Shown: positions 1-13,797, counted from the stretch's first letter. The stretch is 64,000 bases of DNA from Hoplostethus atlanticus (GCA_034670405.1 JAXDDX010000043.1:1701501-1765500), one strand, 5' to 3'. Translations and numbers: made by a program. The notes: generated by a model from the letters alone, not told the origin.

Positions 1-214
1 TAGTTCTCTGCTTGACAGGTTGACATGTAATTATAAATGAACAGTGTGTGATGGTGAAGCTACCCAGTTATCTGATGCTGCCTGTGACTGTGCTGTAATT
101 TATTGTCCTCTCAGAGTCAGTTGGCATCCCCATACCTCACCTCACCTCTGAGTCTAAGTCAAGAAGTAACAATTACATCAACTTTTTTGAGTTGCTGTCA
201 GATTGAGGGCAGGA

Positions 215-340
215 GGCAGGATGGCCTTCCTTGTGGTTAGAGAGACTATCCCATAACCAACTGGTTGCAGGTTTAATCCCCTCAACAACCAATGTGAGTC
301 TGGTTGAAGTGTCCTTGAGCACGAAACAACCCCCCCCCCC
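215..340 (+). repeat. tRNA-derived SINE fragment
   Basis: Box-A-like GGCCTTCCTTGTGGTTAG (near 222-240), box-B-like GGTTTAATCC (270-279) and the GTCCTTGAGCA motif typical of fish SINE bodies, ending in a C-run. Confidence 0.55.
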
Positions 341-344
341 TTGC

Positions 345-2849
345 TGACTTGGTGTTTTAATATGATTTTTTACCATCCATATATCATATTGTAAATCTAT
401 ATTTTCCAAAGGTCAATGTCATATTAGTACATTACATTATGGCTGCATTCCAGCTCAGCGGTGGTCACATCAGGGTGACAGAGTGTTTACTGGGATAATT
501 TTTGTTAACTGTGTCTTGGTATGATGAAGAGGTTTATACATAGCTTAGATGTCTGAATAGTGACTAGATACACCCACAGGTCAAAACTATATATTTCCAC
601 GTTTTACAGACGGATGCAGGTCCGGAAAAAAATAGACCAGAAGCAGAAAAACAACGGACAAAATGCCATCCACGCCCGGTGGACACAGCAACACTGAATA
701 AAACGGCTCCATGTCAGCTCCGACACACACGTCTACAAACCAAATCAAAAGCGCGTCTGGTGGACATTGGCCTGTAGTGTTTTCATATTTCAGAGGAAAA
801 AAATGAGTCAGAACTAAGAAACTCAGTCTCACACATTGAACCCCATATATGATCTGAGAAGCAATGAAAAACCTTTCCTGGCCAAGAAGGACCTCGTGTC
901 AGCAAGATGAACTCAGACTTCAAAGTTTCCCAAGTGCAAGAGGAAGAAAGAGGAAATGAAGAGATTTTTCGGGGCTGCTCTCGCAGCTCGCGTTACATGA
1001 GAGACTACGAGGAGACTGCCATGCAGTTCCCGTCACATTCAGCGATATCAGCCTCATCTCATCTTGTTGTGCATTCACATTTTAGACTTTCTCATCCAGA
1101 GGGACCTAGAATGAGTGGTAGGGCGTCGGTGTCTTGCTCAAGGGCACTTCCACGGGACACATACAGTAGCTGTTGATGAAAAAAACACCGATTTTTAGTT
1201 GAGAGCGTTGAAATATTCCTTTTCCTCTGTCACTTACAAGCACAGTATTTCTAATACACCCAACAGTGTGTATTAGTTTTGTTTAAAAAAGTAAATATGG
1301 ATTATTAACACCTGCTTTCCCCGACTGATGAAGCCTTCAGTAAACCAAAGAATCACACATAATATGAGGATGCATACAGTGTACATTGGAAGAATAGCCA
1401 GCACACAAATTAATGAGCTGTAATGATTCAGCTAGCAAGACGTTTTAACCCCACGGCCTTCATCAACGTCAAAACAAAACCGAAACAGAGCTAACATGCT
1501 ACTCATTCATTTTGAGTTGATCACCTCCAACACACACAACAAAACCATCTGAATCCAGTAGTCTTATAAACTCTACCACTAGCCCAACTTTGCATTATGT
1601 CACAGCATAGGTATTGAATTGCAACTATGTGGACTCTTTTAAGTTCCCAATGCCCACGACTCAGATCCTGACTAGCATGCTTCACCCTTTACCCAGAAGC
1701 TCCAGTCCGATGACTTCACACGACTCCAAATCACAGCCGCGGCCAATTGGTCTTTGATGTCTCATTAAGGGAGGGAAAACAAGTTGAAAAGTGAGGGAGA
1801 GAAAAGAGAGAAAAATAACATTTAGCCTTTACACCGGGGTGTGGGGGGGGGCGAGTCCAACACTGTGCAGACCCTGAGAGCCCTCCGGTGCCTGACTTTC
1901 CGCAGGACCACCTAAAAAGCAGCTCTATAAACCCAGCAAGCTCTGAGAAAACTCTGGGGTTTTCTTGAATGGCCAACGCCCTCGCCATGTGCTCATCAAG
2001 TTCGGCTTCCCTCCCGAGCAGGGAGCTGTGGTCCGAACTGTTTTGATGCAGCTAAGCATGAACCACAGAGCAACCCTACATATTGATAACAGCTAATATC
2101 CATAAGGTATGTGCACATTTCATCACACCCTCCATCGAAGTGGAGCAGATGCACTGTCAGCTAAGCCTCTCCTCTGCATGGGCTCGCTGTGTCTGAGTAT
2201 TGTAACTGGTTGTATGTGTGAGTTCAGTGAGATAGCACCGACACCATCCCATCCCTGCACTTCTTTTCTTAGAACAGAAGAGGTCTGTGTTTACATTGTG
2301 CAGATGGCTAATCTAACGCGGCTCCACGCTCTCACCAAGCCAGATCCAAGACCAACATTATGAAATGAGCGGCACAAATTACTATAAAAATAGAGAGCCG
2401 CTTTAAAATAAACCCAGCTGATTTTACATTTACTGAAATATTAGTTCATCTGAGCACCACACCCCCCCCCCTCCTCCTCCCTTCTCTACCACTTTCTCTC
2501 TCTCTTTTCTTCTCCCCTTCACTGAAAAATCAAATGTAAACAACTGACCGGGGTCTGTATTTTTTCTCTGGTGAATGACTGAGGTAACGTTTCCTTTCCT
2601 CAGAAGATCAAACGGCCGCCGAAGGGCACGGCCCATTGGATAACATGCACGCCTAACCTGCAGATATTCTGACATGGATGTAACAACGAGAGTGTCACTG
2701 ACAGTGTGTATAGCATCCACGTACGATAGAGAAGTAGTACGAAGAAAATAAGGCCTGAGGAGGAGAGGCACAAAGGATTTACACCAATTGTAATGTATTG
2801 ATACATAAACGCATTCACACATCTGAATCAATGCCAGTTTAAAAATGAA
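345..2849. other. No gene seen; SINE remnant and C-run
   Basis: A SINE-like TCTTGCTCAAGGGCACTTCC occurs at 1133-1152 and a C/G-run at 2460-2471. Open frames up to 157 codons are unsupported by splice sites, homology or composition. Confidence 0.6.
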
Positions 2850-2940
2850 GAAAAGAGCATGAAACTCAAACTCCAAGGAGAAAGACGTCACAGTACTGGA
2901 CACACTGTTTGATTGACAGGTGATCTCTGGGAAGAGCAGT

Positions 2941-3075
2941 GAGGAACACCACAGTGAGGAACACCACAGTGAGGAACACTACAGTGAAGAACACCACAGT
3001 GAGGAACACCACAGTGAGGAACACCACAGTGAAGAACACCACAGTGAGGAACACCACAGTGAGGAACACCACAGT
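2941..3075 (+). repeat. 15-bp minisatellite, copy A (9 units)
   Basis: There are nine tandem units of GAGGAACACCACAGT, with GAAG and ACTACAG variants. The array follows a unique-looking leader (from about 2850: AAACTCAAACTCC, AGACGTCACAGTACTGGACA and following) that recurs at 6119 and 27832. It ends in GAGGCTGAGAGAGAC. This copy lacks the 5' part of the family. Confidence 0.95.
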
Positions 3076-3089
3076 GAGGCTGAGAGAGA

Positions 3090-4108
3090 CTAGATCTTAT
3101 AAATTTATCTCATAGGTGATTTCTTTAATCAATCAGTGGATCAAATGCTTGTAGAGTGCTCAAATTCATTTAGACCAAGCAGTTGCACAGGAGGTTTCTT
3201 GGTTTACTTCACATTAAATTAAATTAATGGACGCCCTCCAGCCAATAAGAATCAAGAATTCGCCGAGGGCAGTATATAAGGAGTATACTCTTTCCCTACA
3301 GCTTGTCAAAATGTATTGAAAAAGAGCTTTAATGTGAAAACAGCTACTCTTTAGAGCTCCATAACACTGCATAACACTCTCAATTATTTTGGAAGACAAA
3401 CAAAAAAAAATACAATGAATTGAATTCATTCTTTCCATTTTTGCCCCGCTCCCGAGGATAAGAAAACCAGGAACCCAGACTATGACTTAAGTGGAAGGGT
3501 ATCGTATAACCGATCCGTCTGCTTTACAAATGAAGCTTGGTGTGTTTGCATGTTGCTGAGCTACAGAACAGCCGGGCCAGCGAATCCTGTGCAGGACAGG
3601 ATGGAATATGGTCACATTTTTGCGCAAAGAAAAAGAAACATTTAGCAAAGTGCAGACCCCTCGCTTGGTGGAAACTGTGTAGTAACCGCTATAGTCATGG
3701 TCTAAAAATACATTTATGTGAATCCCTGAAAATATTGCCGTTGGACATCTTCTGTTTCTTGGTGAATGGAAATGGTGGCGCCGAAGGAAATGGTGGAGGG
3801 AAATGGGTCATACTTCACATTATGTCACTGTTTTTGTGTAATAACCTTAATGTAACACAAATAGGTGTTTTTTGTAGGTTTGGTGTTGATCGGTTGCTGG
3901 GGTCATTATGCTCGATGCTTCATCACGTAAAAGACCTGAGTGGCATCACGACAAAATCAAAGTCAACCAACTAATTTGGGCAAAGGTCAACTTTGGAGGT
4001 TGGCTGACTGAAAAAAAAAGCGAATCAGAACAGATGTTTTTTCTAGACCACAGCAGAGGTCTGGTTCTCTGGAATACCTGAAGGGAACTGGTTCATCTAT
4101 TCCTGGTG
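3090..4108. other. No gene seen; isolated CCAAT and TATA motifs
   Basis: CCAATAAG at 3242-3249 lies about 30 bases before TATATAAGG (3273-3281), but no exon-like ORF follows. The longest frame (3537-3974) matches nothing I know. Confidence 0.5.
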
Positions 4109-4503
4109 CAGCGTGGGAGATACAATTACTGTCGTGGCTGTAATTGAGTAGATTTATTGTGTTCTTGTACTTTTTTGTATGTTTTGAAATCAGTAATTGT
4201 ACTTTTACTTAAGCACGTTTTGACTGAAGAATTGTACTTCACTGCTTTTTAAATCCGTTGCAGAGGGGAACTTGTGTAGGCCCTCCATAAGCATCACCTC
4301 AGAACCTCGTTGGAAATTGGCCAACCGTGGAGCCATTCGCAGATTAGAGTCCATCTTTACTTTGTTTATGCACTTTATTTTGTAATGTTTTTTTCCCATT
4401 AGAATCCATTTTGCATTGCAAGGCTGAAGACCTCAATTAAAATATCTACAAAGTAAAAGTACTTCTACTTGAGTAGGATATTTTAGTACTCCTTCCACCC
4501 CTG
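4109..4503 (+). mobile_element. hAT-like MITE remnant
   Basis: The ends are CAGCGTGGGAG and, inverted, CAGGGGTGGAAGG (4491-4503). The interior has the repeated GTAAAAGTACTTCTACTTGAGTA-type sequence on both arms. This AAGTAC-rich layout ending in CCACCCCTG is common in fish genomes. No clear 8-bp target duplication. Confidence 0.6.
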
Positions 4504-5822
4504 GCAGTACTCATATCTTATACCTGTAGGTAGGGTGGGCTCCCTCTCTCTAGCTTTCTCACTTACTCTCTCTCTCTCTCTCTCCCTCCCTCCTTCTCTC
4601 TCTGTCTCTCTGTCTAAAGTGATTGCCAGCTGTATGGATCCAGACTCTGTTATGGAAACAGCCGGAATAAAGCTCAATGTTAAAATCATTATGGCGCCAC
4701 GCTGATGAGGCTCTCAGTGTTACTTCCACTCGGGAGGGATTCCAGGTGTACCGGCGCTCCCTTGGAAATGTTTATTATAGCCGCATCTCATTCTGTAATT
4801 TAATTTTCTTTCATGTCGCATTTCCCAGAAAGACCTTGACTCGTCACCATGACCAGAGGGTTGCGGCGAGGGGAGCCTGGTAGCTCTCATCTGGTGACTG
4901 TAGCATCATCAAGTATCAGCAGCAGCAACAACAGCAATAAGAATAACATTAAACATATCACATAGCAACAATAATATAAAAGAAACTTTATTGATGCAGA
5001 TCTTTTCAAAAGCCATGTCACAGAGTGCGTCACAGTTTGGGAAGTGAAAGTAAATACAGTAAACCAGTGAATTAAATGACTAAAGATGGACAACAGAAGG
5101 CGAAGGGAAGGTGAAGCTCTAGAAACGTCAGCTATTTTCAAAACCAAACCAAAGATGGCCTCTTCTGAGAGCATGCTTTCCCTTTAAGCTGGGCAGCTTC
5201 TGGTGGCGCCCGTCTACAGTTATCTAGTTCAGTGCTCTTTGTGCCCCCCCCCCATGGCTAAACATAAGGCTACCCCACATAGGAAGAGGGGGCATTACAT
5301 CAGCCTAGCTTTAGGCAACGGTAAGTGTGGATGTGTACGCTGAGTCAGGCTGACATCATGCAGCTCTTTCATCCGCCTGGTAGCAACCACGGCAATCCCC
5401 CACCCCCGCCAACCCCCCCACCTGTCCGACCCCCCTTGTCCCACCTGATTGCTTTCTTCTTGGACTCTGAGGGTCCCATATGTCAGCAATCATCTGCCCT
5501 TCAAACCCTGGACTGGCCCATTGTTCGCCAATTGGCCCCACCTGCCAGTAATCTTCCCCATAAGGCAGCGGCGGTGGTTCCGAATCGGGTCCATCGCCGT
5601 TTGTTTCCCCTCCGATGCTAATCACCTGTTTGTTGTGAAAGTCTCAGTTCCTGGTACGTGTCAGGAGACACTGAGCCGCTGTGTTTGGGGGGTGAGATCA
5701 AACAGTGTAATGATCCTGACCATGATGGAGACGGCTTGAGCTGAATTGGCTCCACATAGATGGTTTCTAAATGGGAGAACAGTGATTTTGTTTTTGTGCA
5801 CATTTAAAAAAAAAAATTTTTA
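4504..5822. other. No gene seen; simple repeats
   Basis: A (CT)n-rich tract at 4542-4614 and C-rich runs at 5244-5252 and 5397-5430. Overlapping open frames at 5295-5739 reflect the locally GC-rich, stop-poor composition. Confidence 0.55.
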
Positions 5823-6640
5823 AAGTAATAATCTGTGACATTTTAATAAAATAAATGTCTGTTTTGCTACTATCTATCACCAATTGATATAATTCAATAG
5901 TGACTCAACTTATACCCAGTTCATGAAAATGTTTCCATTTGTTGTTCTAAACACCCGGTGTCAGGTAGGTCTTTCCTGGGAGAAACCCTCTGGGACACAG
6001 GAAGTGATGCATTTTACGTTTCTGATTTGTTTGGAATAAACAGAAGAACTGGGTAGTTAGCATGAGCAGCGATAGCCACCGTGGCTGAACAGACAAAGAA
6101 AAGAGCGCCACCTACAGGAACTCAAACTCCATCAACAGAAAATCCAAGGAGAAAGACGTCACAGTACTGGACACACTGTTTGATTGACAGGTGATCTCTG
6201 GGAAGAGCAGTGAGGAACACCACAGTGAGGAACACCACAGTGAAGAACACCACAGTGAGGAACACCACAGTGAGGAACACTACAGTGAAGAACACCACAG
6301 TGAGGAACACCACAGTGAAGAACACCACAGTGAGGAACACTACAGTGAGGAACACCACAGTGAGGAACACCACAGTGAAGAACACCACAGTGAGGAACAC
6401 CACAGTGAAGAACACCACAGTGAGGAACACCACAGTGAGGAACACTACAGTGAGGAACACCACAGTGAGGAACACCACAGTGAGGAACACTACAGTGAGG
6501 AACACCACAGTGAAGAACACCACAGTGAGGAACACCACAGTGAGGAACACTACAGTGAGGAACACTACAGTGAGGCTGAGAGACGAAGATGGAGACAAAA
6601 TACAAAAAAACTCACTGGTTACCACCACTAACATTTTAGG
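5823..6640 (+). repeat. Dispersed repeat family copy B, full length with array
   Basis: The copy starts with AAGTAATAATCTGTGACATT and a TGTCTGTTTTGCTACT segment, passes a GTGGCTGAACAGAC segment (6082), the AACTCAAACTCC leader (6119) and a 24-unit 15-bp array (6212-6571), and ends in GAGGCTGAGAGACGAAGATG and a short A-rich tail. The 5' half is about as similar to 27525-27900 as expected for diverged transposon copies. No transposase or RT is encoded. The family is unnamed to me. Confidence 0.85.
6212..6571 (+). repeat. 15-bp minisatellite, copy B (24 units)
   Basis: Twenty-four units of GAGGAACACCACAGT with two common variants (GAAG; ACTACAG). Because the unit is divisible by three and has a stop in only one of six frames, it produces long spurious open frames such as (EEHHS)n and (TVVFL)n. 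Confidence 0.97.
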
Positions 6641-9600
6641 CATTTAGCTGAAACTCTTATCCAGAGCAACTTACAAAGTATGCAACTTTAAAATAAGCTT
6701 TAGTTCCTAGATCACAATAAACGGGAGACACAAAGGACCAACAAGGAAAATAATAATCAAAATCCCCACGTTTCATGCTTCGCTCAAACATGCCCCCCTC
6801 CCTTTGTAATACAGCCTGCTGGACACAAAATATGCTGCTGACAAAAAACAAATAATTTTGTATTACTTTTTAAAACATAAAAAACAGCTGTTTGAATTGA
6901 AGCGTAATAACATAAGATAGAGTTAAACTGTACATTCACTTTTACACACCGGTGAATCTGTCTGGTAGTTTGTCTGGTAGTTTTCCCTTAATTAGTAGAA
7001 AAGAGCTTAAAAAAGCTTAAACATTTTTATAAGGCACCATTAACAAAACATGATTCTCATTTCACAGCTATTCCTCTCTGACTGTCTATTTTAAGGCACT
7101 CAAATTAATGCAATGTGTTGGACACGGTGCAAATTAATACTGCAATGATCACGCAAGGAAACATGCCGCTTTCCCCCAAACCCACAGGTATTGGGGTTGG
7201 ATATTCCTCTTGGCTGAAGAGGAACCAGCCTCCATGCAGAACCACGCTGCCGAAGGGTTGCGTCATGAAATGAACACCAACTGAGGTGCAGCTTGTGGCT
7301 GTCCGTATCACGGAAGAAAACGGTGTTGGCTTAATGTGTGCAGTTGTAGGTTTAAGCTATGTTGTTTTAAAGGGGGGGGTTGGGATAAGCTTTAAAGGAA
7401 ACGAACGTGTCTCATCCTTTGCCTTTGAATGTTGTAGACTGTACTATTTCATTACACGGCTGGGAAACGAAAGGCATTGTGGGTTATGCAAGGGGATTAG
7501 GCAGCCTCAAAAATCTGGACAATTACCCGAGATTGAGTTGCATGTCGTGTAAGTGTGAATGTTTTGAAGCCAGACCCTAAAAACGAGCAACTGGGTAACA
7601 TTTCTTTACGTTTTCATCAAGGCATTGCCACAGTTTCCACTTCTATGTTGAAGAAGTGAATTCCGATGCATCCATCAACACAACACTGCCACCTTGACCA
7701 AAGCCAAAGAGGTTTTGTTTCTATTTGACTGTACATGGCCTCCAGCGGAAACACTGACAAAAGAGATACGCTCATTGATTACCCGCAGTACTCCCACTGT
7801 GCATGTTTTCCTTTGCTTCACTACATTCACAACGTGCTCTACCAGGACATTGTTCTGCTCACAAACCTTCAGGTATAGAGAGGCTGGAGCGTTTGACTTT
7901 CCCACATTTCATAATCGCAACCCACTTATTTCTGTGCTTTAGTGAACATGTTCATCACGGTGCCAAACAAGTAAAGCCCAAAATAATGAGGAAAGCGTCT
8001 TCGTAAAACTCGCAAAGCATCTGGGAGTGGTTGTGGAGGACGAGGCATCATCAAGGGGTCTTTGGCACAGCCAGTCTATCTTGGATACACATTCTTTCCA
8101 ACATCCCGAACAAAAACAAAACAAAACAAGTGCTTCGGCAGTACTTACAGGCTCACTGGGAAACACCACAATAAACATCGTCTCAAGGATTTCAAATGGA
8201 AAATTACATCGTCACCGCTCGAAATCTTGCCCAGGACTCCCTTTATCATGTGGATCGGCGGGCCCACCAGCCCACTGGTAAAACCATGACCAGACAGGCC
8301 TCAGGGTTTTACAGGTACAACTGCAACAGGGAGGAGAAAGGGCTTCTGGGAGGACATTAACCTTGATCAAGGTCAAATGTTTTGGCCAATTCATTTTTAC
8401 AGCTGAATGTGTACTTGTCTCCTCCAATGCCAACATAACAGACATATATGGCTTGAAGGACCATAATCAAGTGGTGTCTAACTTTTATCACTTATCAACT
8501 TTTATTTATTTGTGAAAATCCTCCCTGCCAGGGATGGAGCAGTTTGCATACTGATAAAACTGTATTGCAGAGATTTGGTGGACATTTCTGGGGTGCTCAG
8601 GGCAATTCAATGGGAGCTGTTGAGGGAGTCGACATGTCTTGTTCACTTCAGCTATCCGGATTTTCAACAAGTGACCTTCTTTTCACAAGCTCTCTTCTCT
8701 AACCTTTCCCCTACTGCCTGCTACTCACCTTATCTATCATGTTCTAATGGTTACGCACTGAGCAGAAAAGTCAACAATGTTCTCTGTCAATCTCTGAATG
8801 GTCTAAATGCTTATTTGCTTGGCTGGAACTACCTATTGTATAAGCCATATTAATCACTGTAACTCCTTTTTTAGCCAGTAATAAGTTCCATTCAGTAAGT
8901 CAGCTATCTGATGCTTGATGCTATCATGATGTGAATGTGCATGTGTGTTTTTTAAAGACACAATTCTGGATCCAAGCATTAGCAAAATGTACGTCAGGAA
9001 TATTATAAACTTTAATTCTAAAATGCTACATATCCACTTTGGAAAATAAAAACATTCCATGAAATGTATTGTTTTATAACTCTAAAATATAGAGGATTCA
9101 GTCTCTGAGAGTTATAAAATCTTAGTATCTTGTGCTCATTTTGTAACAACAGGTATCACTTTATTTCCTAATGGTGGATATCTCATTTTGGAGCAATGAG
9201 ATTTCACATGTGATCATAATATATTTATAATAAAATAATAAAATAATATATTAATATATTTATAATTTCCATTTCAAGCTCTTCAGTAATCTGAATATAG
9301 CCATTGTTGATTTATTAAAAAAAAAGAAAAAATCCAATTGGCTTTAATCAGTCAAATGAAATGGCGCCCCATGTGCGTCATCACTAATTCTTCGGTCAAC
9401 ACATCCCTTTAGGTGAGACATTGGGGTTGAAAGCTGCACAACAAAGCATAGAAAGGCCACCGGGTCTTGAGGAAGTGGCGCCAGAAGATAACAGCCATGT
9501 ATCTATTGTGTGTCTGAAAGCTTTGTTTTCTTCTCCAGCGCATTCACACCCAGGACCTTCTGACTTTGTGCTGAGGATGATTCAGATAATGATGGTGAGG

Positions 9601-12600
9601 GTGGATCAACTCATTCACCGCCTTTATCGTCTCCTGCCATGCTGCCGACTCTTAAAGACTCTCTTGAAAAAAGGAAAAAAAAGACAAAAACGGTACAAAT
9701 GCTTTCCACTGGAGCAATAACTCCACACGCAATACTAGAATTATCTTGTACAGCAGAAATGTCAATTGTTTTCTCCAGAAGCTTCTAAATGAAAAATTGA
9801 AAGCATTTCTTATGATCAATCCATCAGAGTCATAGTCTAGTCTTACCCCAAAATCATGAGACTAATTGTAATGAATACTGGATTTACAAAAATCCTATTT
9901 TACTTTTTTTTGTTCTGGCAAAAAAGGGCAATTAAATGTTTGATATTGGGGCCCTCTTTCTGTAGTTTGGCCCTGTACTATTTATAGAAGCTTTGTTCGG
10001 TTTTAGGGCCTCCTTTGCTGCACAGCCTCTTCTAGTCTCACAACAATCAGCTTTTTCCACGTGTATCGCTCAAATTTCCGACACGCTTAATGGTTACCCT
10101 TAATAACCTGGTTATTTGTCTTCCCATATCAAAAACAGATTTTGACCCAACAAATTCTTTCCCTTGGAAGCCAAAGGGTGATTCTGTTAAGGCTGCTTCT
10201 AATCTGAGATGGGTTATTAAGAAAGAAAGTGCTGGTATCAATTAAAAAGCACTACAGACTTCACACCAAGGGGAATGTGCTTTGATGTAGCTACTTAACA
10301 TGGGGAACATGTGGCTTGTGCACATTCTGTACCCTGTCGAAATATCACATACTCATAGTAAGCTACCCAAGCCTGTAAGTGACCAGTATATTTATAAATG
10401 TCTACAAAATGCAAGTATGGTAGACAATATGCATGCATATCGGGACACTATACCACACGGGCAACAGCAGGATGCAACTCTTATTTCCAGATGCTGCAAC
10501 CAATTAACCAATAAAGAAGCATGCATTTTCTGAAGTCCGCCATAAAAGACATCAATTAAAAGCATGATTCATTATTTCCTCAATGCCACTGTTGCCCATT
10601 AAAGAGAGGGATGGAGACAAAGCAGCCTCCACAGCCGGCATGCAGCAAACTGATAAAACCAACATGGCAACCCTTTCCTGTCTGAAAACCACCAGGCCCT
10701 ACTCCAGATAGCGCCTCCAGTGAAGGCCTGCTAAAAGACCTATCAAAGCCTGCCAAGGTCAATAGCCATTACATATATATTATTCACTGTTGACAAGGAA
10801 ATATAAGGAATAACATATTGACTCCACCATGGGCAGTCGGACTCCTCGTGTTGCAGACTTGCTTGAATGTGGTGTAGCATGTGGTCGGTGCAAAGACTCA
10901 CAGGCTTGTTTTCTGAGTGTTACCAAGCGTCAACGACAGAAATCTTCGTGTGTATCTGTACATTATCAGGAAAAGGTCAGTGAGTCCTCTTGAACAAAGA
11001 TATATTGAGCATGTGCTTGTTATGGTAACTATGAGAGGAAAACAGTCATAGTCTGGGCCCTTTGATTTCCATGCAAATTTCAATTCCTTGCATGCAGATC
11101 GTGGGCAACCCCCCACTCTGGACTGAATTATGACCATTGTCCAAAGTGTAAACACTCTTAAACAGAAACAGTTTGCAGGGGGAAAACGGAATCCCCTGCT
11201 AAATGAAAGAAACTGCTGATTCTGTAATAAACAAATGGCAGGTAAGGGCCAAACAGTGCACGGAGGTGCTAGGAAAGAACGCTAACATTTAACAATCTGC
11301 AGTGTGTGTTGTTTTTTGTTTGCCCCGTCCTTTCTTGCGTGCCACTGGAACAAGCAAACACAGAACAGTGGAAGTTTCTCAAATGCCACCAGGTCTGGAG
11401 AGTGTGTCACATTCTTCCACCCGTTCAAAGTATTCAAGGGGTTGGAAGGAGGGGTTGTTTTTCGGCACCAGAAATGGAAAAGCCAACGAGGAGGCACCCC
11501 TTGCCGAGCCCATAACAAGCAACGAGCAGTTGTTGAACCTTTCGGGGGGCTGCTGGGAATGTGTATTGAAGCGAGGGAATCCCCCAGCGCTCTCAGAATG
11601 AGAATATTTCCCAAGATGCTGTTTCTGTGAAAAATGATGATGATAATAAAGATAAATAGCCAGGCTGATCGAAAAGGGACAGCTGCTCAAGAAAACGACT
11701 GCAGCGTTAAGACAGACACACTGTCATTAGGAAAACAGGGCCTTTCTCATGTGACCCCTCCATGGATACAATGAACCACAACTACTGAAGATATATGGAG
11801 AAACATCTAGAACACATACATTTTGAATGTGAGTGGAAGGTTTTCATAGTCCAGACACTGAGTAGACGACCTGTTCATGACCACAGAAAGCAAATATTGC
11901 CTACATATAGTTTGAGGTTGAATCCTGAATCTGGCTGCAGGAGGAACCCGAGAAGACATGTCATCACCTGTTAGTTTCCATATCTAAAGTACACATTCGG
12001 TACAATTTAGATACCTCTCCATCCACATGTCTACGGATACCTCTGGTCTTGGATTACAAAGTTGAGTAGTGAGGTTTCCTTTGTCAGTGATTCTGCCTCA
12101 TGAGTTGGGCAATATTTCCTTATGATAAAGAGCTGAATGTCAGAAGGGGCACGTAATGCAAGGAAAGCCTGGGTATGATTATGATTGAGCCTTAAAATAG
12201 ACCTGTCTCCTGAGACTCAATGAAATACATATTGAGAAATACGGTAAGTCCATATGTGAAGGAAATTGATTTCACATCTGTGCCATGTTAGTTTAATATA
12301 TTTTGCGTCAGAAAATCTACCTCGGGATCAGATGAATATGATCTGATCACACTGGCTGGATTGCAGCGGACCTACTATACAAATAGAGAATTTCACCCCT
12401 GTAAAAAAAGAAGTGGAGAGGTTTGATTTCACGATGACAACTGAAGACGAATCTGTAACGGTGAAAACTGGTGAACCGGATGGGAAATTTAGTAAAAATA
12501 ACAACTTTATTTTCATACACGCTGAAAAATGAAATGCCATTTCCAACACATCCGTGTGATTAATTTGAGGCAGCATATATTTGTGTCACTTTTTATTTCT

Positions 12601-13180
12601 TTACTTACTTTTATAGCCCTATATAGCCCTTATTATAATAATAATAATAATTATTATTATTATTATGTCTCCTCCATGTATTTCTTCTGTGGTAGGACAC
12701 ATTTCACAAACTTTCATGAGACCAGGCTGTCCTAAGCACTATGAGGTGTAGCTTGAGAAGAGTCCGTTCAATTCACCTGAACAAAACGTTGGGTTTTTCA
12801 GATCATTCTGAGGAAAGACCTGATGGTGACAAGATAATGATGAAACTTTATTGATCCCTGTGGGAAAATTAGGTTGTTGCAATAATCACTATAATCAATA
12901 TATTCGTACAAACAATATACAATTAGCAATACAAATGCAGAAATAATAAAATAACAAAACAATAACATCAATTAAATAAAATGTGAACAATTGTGGGGTT
13001 ATGTAAACATATGCTGCCAACAATTTCAACACATGTAAGTGTGTCGGAAAGAGAATTGATCACTTACATGTTTGAATTTACTTACAACTATTACTGAATA
13101 CAGTGTACTAAATATGAAAGGTGTGTAAGTAAATACAAGTCAATATATTAGCAGATGTCTGTTATATGTATGTTCATATA
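6641..13180. other. Gene-free stretch with sparse repeats
   Basis: A LINE/SINE-tail-like block (CATTTAGCTGAAACTCTTATCCAGAGC, 6640-6680), a diverged repeat at 9013-9215 that is related to 26395-26580 (shared GGTGGATATCT, ATTTTGGAG), an (AAT)n/(ATT)n palindromic tract (12631-12666) and a reverse LINE-tail block (AACTTTATTGATCCCTGTGGG, 12843 on). Stop-poor frames at 11282-11690 show no domain. Confidence 0.5.
12840..12975 (-). repeat. LINE 3' tail, reverse strand
   Basis: Read in reverse, the sequence ends CCCACAGGGATCAATAAAGTTTC, the usual 3' tail of fish non-LTR elements (compare 56183-56215 and 29604-29643 on the plus strand). The A-rich upstream part is low complexity. Confidence 0.55.
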
Positions 13181-13637
13181 CAGTACGCTCCAAAGGTCTG
13201 AGTCCACTACCAAGAAGTCTTTGTTTTCATCATTTATCAAAAACTAATAAAACATTTTACTCAGTTGATACTTTTTATTCAAGAATATATTATTTAGAAC
13301 TGATAGAAATCAAAGAAATACTATTTGAGAAATGCTCGTATGAAATATATCTGAATATCTTGTTCACACCATCTGGTCAGGTTTTCTCAAACTGTCACAC
13401 CAAAGATGTCATTCAAATATTATCACATGGATGCTCCTGATACAGTGTGAACTGTTTCCATCTTTAAACAACTAATACCAGATATTGACTAAATGCATAC
13501 GGTCCTCTATGTGTTGATTAATTAAATACAATTATTTTGTATGTAATTTTGTTTGAGAAATATCATGAATACAGATTTGTATTAGTTTTTGATAAATGAT
13601 GAAACAGTTCTTGGTAGTTGACTTTTGGACCCCAGTG
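13181..13637. mobile_element. Tc1/mariner-type MITE with long inverted ends and TA duplication
   Basis: The left end (CAGTACGCTCCAAAGGTCTG and on, including CATCATTTATCAAAAACTAAT) is inverted at the right end (to 13637), giving about 60-bp inverted repeats. TA flanks both ends (13179-13180, 13638-13639). The 457-base interior has no transposase. Confidence 0.85.
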
Positions 13638-13795
13638 TACTTGTATGTATGACATATTAATCCATACATCCATATATTTATGTGTAAACACAACATTATC
13701 AAATAAATCTAAAATATAGTATGAAATAGTACACTACGATGAGATAAGTTGATATGAAATCCTCTCGGTGCTTCATGATTTGATGGTCCATAAAT

Positions 13796-13797
<2 letters not shown>

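Noticed and set aside
2430..2903. 157-codon minus-strand frame
   Set aside because: Crosses C-rich low-complexity sequence and shows no domain.
3242..3281. CCAAT and TATATAAG pair
   Set aside because: No downstream exon or recognisable product.
6122..6647. Repetitive proteins such as (EEHHS)n, (RNTTV)n and (TVVFL)n
   Set aside because: These are translations of the 15-bp minisatellite, open in five of six frames. The same array elsewhere has no gene context.
11282..11690. Stop-poor region open in several frames on both strands
   Set aside because: Open frames on both strands at once point to base composition, not coding; no motif seen. It could be a conserved non-coding block but I cannot test it.
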